Shown: in pieces, positions 6,518-6,809 of the stretch
Numbering within the stretch: position 1 is the stretch's first letter
How the letters are laid out: the number at the start of each line of letters is the position of its first letter
NCBI GenBank assembly: GCA_016291915.1
Contig: JAEEZP010000119.1
Span: 1 to 6,809, forward strand
Direction of reading: 5' to 3'
Origin: Prevotella sp.
GTDB lineage: Bacteria > Bacteroidota > Bacteroidia > Bacteroidales > Bacteroidaceae
DNA: 6,809 nucleotides
Program-made: the position numbers and the translations under genes
The notes under the pieces: model-generated
Told to the model about the DNA's origin: nothing
The model's database searches: none
What the model saw: only the letters and a program-made list of their open reading frames with translations

Positions 6518-6809
6518 ATTTCCGGTGTAAGGTAATGACGGAGATTTCAGCAGGTACTCCGAAGCGGAAAGGAATAAAGCCACCAACACCATTACTGACA
6601 TAAATCGCATGATCACCTTCCTCATAATACCCTGAATATTCATCATAGTTGAGCATTACTGGAGAGAATCCGAACAGTTTGACTTGTCCGCCATGGGTAT
6701 GACCACTTAAAGTCAGTTGACTCCTTCGGTCGGGTATTATATGTCGTTTCCAGGCACTAGGATCATGCTGAAGCATTAATACGAAAGCACCTTCCTTCAC
6801 TCCATTCAG
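6516..6809 (-). CDS. Calcineurin-like metallophosphoesterase, C-terminal part (5' end outside window)
   Basis: Metal-dependent phosphoesterase of the YkuE/YaeI-like group; members are often membrane-linked and some act on lipid A precursors or other phosphoesters, but the substrate here cannot be read. The frame is open to the window edge, so the visible 97 residues are the C-terminal portion and the N-terminal metal motifs (D-x-H, GNHD) are not visible. Seen: LMLQHDPSAW (visible residues 11-20), GHTHGGQ (36-42, metal-binding histidines), and the family tail YVSNGVGGFIPFRFGVPAEISVITL. The gene ends with TAA at 6518-6516 and converges on the acyltransferase with 46 bases between stops. A GTG at 6800 is inside the reading frame and is not a credible start, because conserved sequence must continue upstream. 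Confidence 0.9.
   Translation of the reverse strand: MNGVKEGAFVLMLQHDPSAWKRHIIPDRRSQLTLSGHTHGGQVKLFGFSPVMLNYDEYSGYYEEGDHAIYVSNGVGGFIPFRFGVPAEISVITLHRK

Noticed and set aside
6329..6646. 105-codon minus-strand open frame
   Set aside because: It overlaps the end of the acyltransferase gene on the other strand and the metallophosphoesterase in another frame, and has no domain signal.

Overview
The window looks like ordinary chromosome from a member of the Bacteroidales, most likely Prevotella or Segatella. Two intergenic promoters fit the Bacteroidetes sigma consensus (TTTG, 19-20 bases, TAnnTTTG) almost exactly. The genes have no Shine-Dalgarno sequences, and the protein families fit that group. 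The genus call is an inference from general style and was not checked by any search.

Layout: the 3' part of a trpB2-type tryptophan synthase beta gene (1-975, +) runs off the left edge. It converges on a full-length mfd gene (4762-1355, -). The 379 bases between them hold no convincing gene but are dense with repeats: a 14-16 bp inverted repeat, a degenerate 8-base periodic tract, a 22-base tandem array of about 3.6 copies, and a hairpin that may end mfd transcription. A 178-base divergent control region separates mfd from a rightward pair of genes. It holds a promoter for each direction, a perfect 22 bp direct repeat that duplicates the mfd -7 region, and overlapping inverted repeats.

The rightward pair is a family 2 glycosyltransferase of the polyprenol-phosphate mannose synthase type (4941-5690) and, 26 bases later, a PlsC-like 1-acylglycerol-3-phosphate acyltransferase (5717-6469). 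They are probably co-transcribed and both act at the membrane or in envelope building. A metallophosphoesterase gene (6516-6809, -) converges on them and leaves the window on the right.

The protein-coding content is housekeeping: amino-acid synthesis, transcription-coupled repair, lipid and glycan precursors. I see no defence system, mobile-element gene, CRISPR array, RNA gene or undescribed multi-gene system. The parts that deserve a second look are the non-coding repeats at 1001-1240, the structured mfd/glycosyltransferase control region, and a sharp GC step inside trpB.
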